Assembly: GCA_031270875.1 (NCBI GenBank)
Contig: JAISXC010000104.1
Span: 1 to 7,502 of the forward strand
Direction of reading: 5' to 3'
DNA length: 7,502 nt
DNA from: Desulfovibrio sp.
GTDB taxonomy: Bacteria > Desulfobacterota > Desulfovibrionia > Desulfovibrionales > Desulfovibrionaceae
Below, in pieces: positions 5,786-7,502 of this stretch (position 1 is its first letter; every line of letters starts with the position of its first letter). The position numbers were made by a program, and so were the translations under genes. The notes below the pieces were generated by a model. That model searched no databases. It was not told where the DNA came from and saw nothing but the letters and a program-made list of their open reading frames with translations.

Positions 5786-6857
5786 GCATCTCCCCGTCTT
5801 GTGGATCAAGGGCATCGTCGTTGCATGCCTCCTGCAGGGCGGCGAATCCTCTTATCCTGGTCACGCGTCCGCCCTCGCGCACGCTTTCGTGAAATTCCGA
5901 GCCGACTTCAAGGCCGAGATAGTAGGAAATCCGTTCCACCAGAGAAACGAAGCCTTCCTGCCGCAAAGGGCGGAAAATCCGCCTCTCCAGTTCCTCTCTT
6001 TCATATTCCTTGAGAATGGGGGGCAGAATGCTCACCGACCGCTTGACCGGCGAGATGATGTCGCGGGTGAGCAGTTCCGGCAGGTCGTGAAAGAGGCCGC
6101 AGAAAAAATTGTTGACCGCGCGGGCGCGGCAGGCTCCCACGGAAAGACTGAAAAAATAGGCAAGGGCTGCCACCACGAACATGTGGCCGAGCACGGATGT
6201 CGCGGGGATGCGCGGGGCCTGCGACCAGCGTATCTGAAAGCGCAGCCGCCCGCAGTGGTTGGCCAGCCCGGCCAGGGCCGTACCCGGGGAAAGCAGCGCC
6301 TCCGCGCCAGCGAGATCCCTGAATGAGGTCAGGCGGTCCTCAAAGGATCCGGCGATGTCTTCCATCTCGTCGTCAAAACAGTTCAGAGGCTTGAGGAGGG
6401 CGAATTCCCAGCGGGAGGCGAAAAGGTGCGCCGCCGAGAGAATGCGGCGGGCAAGGGTGTCTTCCTCCTCCGCGCGGTGCCAGGCGCGGCACCGTTCCCA
6501 GAACGGCCCCAGGGGGGAGAGCGGCGGCTCAAGCCTGGCGAGAACATAGTCCGTCAGTTTGCGGTAATGTTCCGGGTTTTCCCTGATGCGGTAAAAAACG
6601 GGCGGTTTGATGTCCGTGATGACAAGACGGTAGAAATAGTCAAAAAGACCGCCTTCAATGATCTCCGCGGCCAGTTCCCGCCGCCCGGCCCCGGGAAGGG
6701 CGCGGGCGCTTTCGTTCCACAGAATGCAGGCCACAAGCATTTTGTGCGCCTGCTTGTCAATTTCCAGCAGCTCCGAAGGGCGGAGCTTGTCGTTCCAGCG
6801 CAGCAGGTACGCGCCCGAAAAGATCAACTGCAGCAAACTTTTGCGGACAAGCGGCAC
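5619..6857 (-). CDS. HD-domain phosphohydrolase (YfbR-like HD domain at C-terminal half)
   Basis: This cytoplasmic protein of 412 residues has no signal peptide. The GTG at 6857 was chosen because GGGAGG stands 5 bases before it. A GTG two codons earlier overlaps that ribosome site. The C-terminal half carries the HD metal-binding pattern: His225 in SVLGHMFVV, His257-Asp258 in FFCGLFHDLPELLTRD, and Asp362 in KACDWLAAFLEA, which resembles YfbR-type nucleotidase and HD_3 families. The N-terminal half (about 1-200) is rich in aromatic and charged residues (GGLFDYFYRLVITDIKPPVF at 69-88) and I do not recognise it. The reaction is probably hydrolysis of a phosphate ester on a nucleotide or related compound, but the substrate cannot be read from sequence. 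The gene has its own promoter, divergent from the phosphofructokinase gene, and its 3' end overlaps the 3' end of manC by 167 bases. Confidence 0.88.
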   Translation of the reverse strand: MPLVRKSLLQLIFSGAYLLRWNDKLRPSELLEIDKQAHKMLVACILWNESARALPGAGRRELAAEIIEGGLFDYFYRLVITDIKPPVFYRIRENPEHYRKLTDYVLARLEPPLSPLGPFWERCRAWHRAEEEDTLARRILSAAHLFASRWEFALLKPLNCFDDEMEDIAGSFEDRLTSFRDLAGAEALLSPGTALAGLANHCGRLRFQIRWSQAPRIPATSVLGHMFVVAALAYFFSLSVGACRARAVNNFFCGLFHDLPELLTRDIISPVKRSVSILPPILKEYEREELERRIFRPLRQEGFVSLVERISYYLGLEVGSEFHESVREGGRVTRIRGFAALQEACNDDALDPQDGEMLKACDWLAAFLEAHSSIRNGVSSPHLQEALARLKADLGKSPLECLRLGSLLADFD

Positions 6858-6862
6858 AACCA

Positions 6863-6868
6863 CCTCCC
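6863..6868 (-). promoter_or_regulatory. Ribosome binding site fixing the HD gene start
   Basis: GGGAGG on the minus strand lies 5 bases before the GTG at 6857, while it overlaps the alternative GTG at 6863. This supports the shorter protein. Confidence 0.65.
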
Positions 6869-6886
6869 GAATTGGCGCCCGCTCTC

Positions 6887-6915
6887 TTGCGGCGGCGCGA
6901 AGAAGTCAGTATAAA
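6887..6915 (+). promoter_or_regulatory. Candidate promoter for the phosphofructokinase gene
   Basis: TTGCGG (6887-6892, three of six) is followed by 17 bases and TATAAA (6910-6915, five of six). Transcription would start near 6922 and leave a leader of about 63 bases. The -35 match is poor, so confidence is limited. Confidence 0.35.
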
Positions 6916-6936
6916 AAGCTGGCGAAAAAATCTCAA
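6908..6936 (-). promoter_or_regulatory. Probable sigma-70 type promoter for the HD gene
   Basis: On the minus strand TTGAGA (6936-6931, five of six) is followed after 17 bases by TATACT (6913-6908, five of six). The predicted start near 6901 gives a leader of about 44 bases to the GTG at 6857. The -10 box shares four bases with the -10 box proposed for the divergent phosphofructokinase gene. Confidence 0.55.
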
Positions 6937-6984
6937 GCGACGCAGCCCGGATCCGCGCCGGGCAAATTTTCAGCGAGGTTCGCC

Positions 6985-7502
6985 ATGAGCAGAAACCAGA
7001 CATTCAATACCGCCATCCGAACCCTTGGTCCGCGCAAGCTTGAATCGCGCCTGCCCTACAGAACCTGGGCCGACGATGCGCAGTTCCGGATTGTTGTGGA
7101 CGACGAGCTGAGCGAGGACGGCGGAAGCCGCCCCAGCAACGTCTTTGAAGCCGCGGGGCCGCGCAGGAAACTCTATTTTGATACCACCCGCGCCAAATGC
7201 GCCATTGTCACCTGCGGCGGCCTGTGCCCCGGCATCAACGACGTCATCCGGGCCATTGTGCTGGAGGCCTTTTACGCCTACAATGTTCCCTCAGTGCTGG
7301 GCATTCCCTATGGACTGGAAGGCTTCATCCCTAAATACAAGCACCGCCTTGTGGAACTCACGCCCGCCATGGTGGCGGACATCCACCGTTTCGGCGGGAC
7401 CATGCTCGGTTCTTCCCGGGGGCCGCAGCCGGCCGAGGAAATCGTGGACACTCTGGAGCGCTGCAACGTCAACGCCCTTTTTATCATCGGCGGGGACGGA
7501 AC
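6985..7502 (+). CDS. pfkA: 6-phosphofructokinase, 5' part (long plant-like type, ATP-type signature)
   Basis: The window holds the first 172 full codons and the gene runs off the edge. The protein starts MSRNQTFNTA after GCGAGG six bases upstream. About 70 residues precede the catalytic fold, longer than in E. coli PfkA and typical of the plant-like group. The fold then shows IVTCGGLCPGINDVIR (74-89), the nucleotide-binding glycine loop, GIPYGLEGF (106-114), GGTMLGSSRG (137-146) with the arginine used near the phosphates, and ALFIIGGDG (164-172) containing catalytic-region Asp171. The residue after this Asp is Gly172. Pyrophosphate-dependent enzymes usually have Asp here (GGDD), so this favours ATP as phosphate donor. 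The second determinant, a Gly or Lys some 20 residues on, lies outside the window. It catalyses phosphorylation of fructose-6-phosphate in the cytoplasm for glycolysis. It is divergent from the HD gene. Confidence 0.92.
   Translation, partial: MSRNQTFNTAIRTLGPRKLESRLPYRTWADDAQFRIVVDDELSEDGGSRPSNVFEAAGPRRKLYFDTTRAKCAIVTCGGLCPGINDVIRAIVLEAFYAYNVPSVLGIPYGLEGFIPKYKHRLVELTPAMVADIHRFGGTMLGSSRGPQPAEEIVDTLERCNVNALFIIGGDG

Noticed and set aside
5154..6326. Plus-strand open frame of 390 codons over the manC end and the HD gene
   Set aside because: It uses a different frame from manC, begins inside its isomerase domain and is antisense to the HD gene, whose metal-binding motifs confirm the other strand.

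Overview
This window is a stretch of a GC-rich bacterial chromosome. The gene set and protein style (HypA/HypB for NiFe-hydrogenase maturation, a fused ManC-type GDP-mannose enzyme, a long phosphofructokinase of the kind shared with plants, and AMIN- and SPOR-domain envelope proteins) fit an anaerobic, Gram-negative, Desulfovibrio-like member of the Desulfovibrionales. That placement is inferred from the proteins, not shown by a marker gene. I see no rRNA, tRNA, CRISPR array, transposase or phage gene. Coding density is high, and no stretch without a gene exceeds about 160 bases.

Layout. (1) 1-1382, plus strand: the 3' end of an S41 carboxyl-terminal processing protease, then proC (proline biosynthesis) overlapping its stop codon by one base. 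(2) 1431-2312, minus strand: an anchored periplasmic protein with a proline-rich repeat-bearing linker and a C-terminal AMIN domain, convergent with proC. (3) 2313-2471: a short divergent promoter region. (4) 2472-5785, plus strand: a probable four-gene operon, hypA, hypB, a membrane-anchored SPOR-domain protein and manC, with gaps of 16, 4 and 18 bases. (5) 5619-6857, minus strand: an HD-domain phosphohydrolase whose 3' end overlaps the 3' end of manC tail to tail by 167 bases. (6) 6858-6984: a second divergent promoter region with overlapping -10 boxes. (7) 6985 to the edge: the start of a 6-phosphofructokinase.

Function. HypA and HypB deliver nickel to NiFe-hydrogenase, the SPOR and AMIN proteins and the S41 protease act at the envelope, ManC makes GDP-mannose for surface polysaccharide, and ProC and the phosphofructokinase are core metabolism. 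I found no clearly new system. The most notable points are an apparent in-frame insertion in ManC carrying a perfect inverted repeat, the ManC C-terminal extension that runs antisense through the HD gene, two compact divergent promoter regions (one of which may give a leaderless hypA message), and the HD protein itself, whose N-terminal half I cannot assign.
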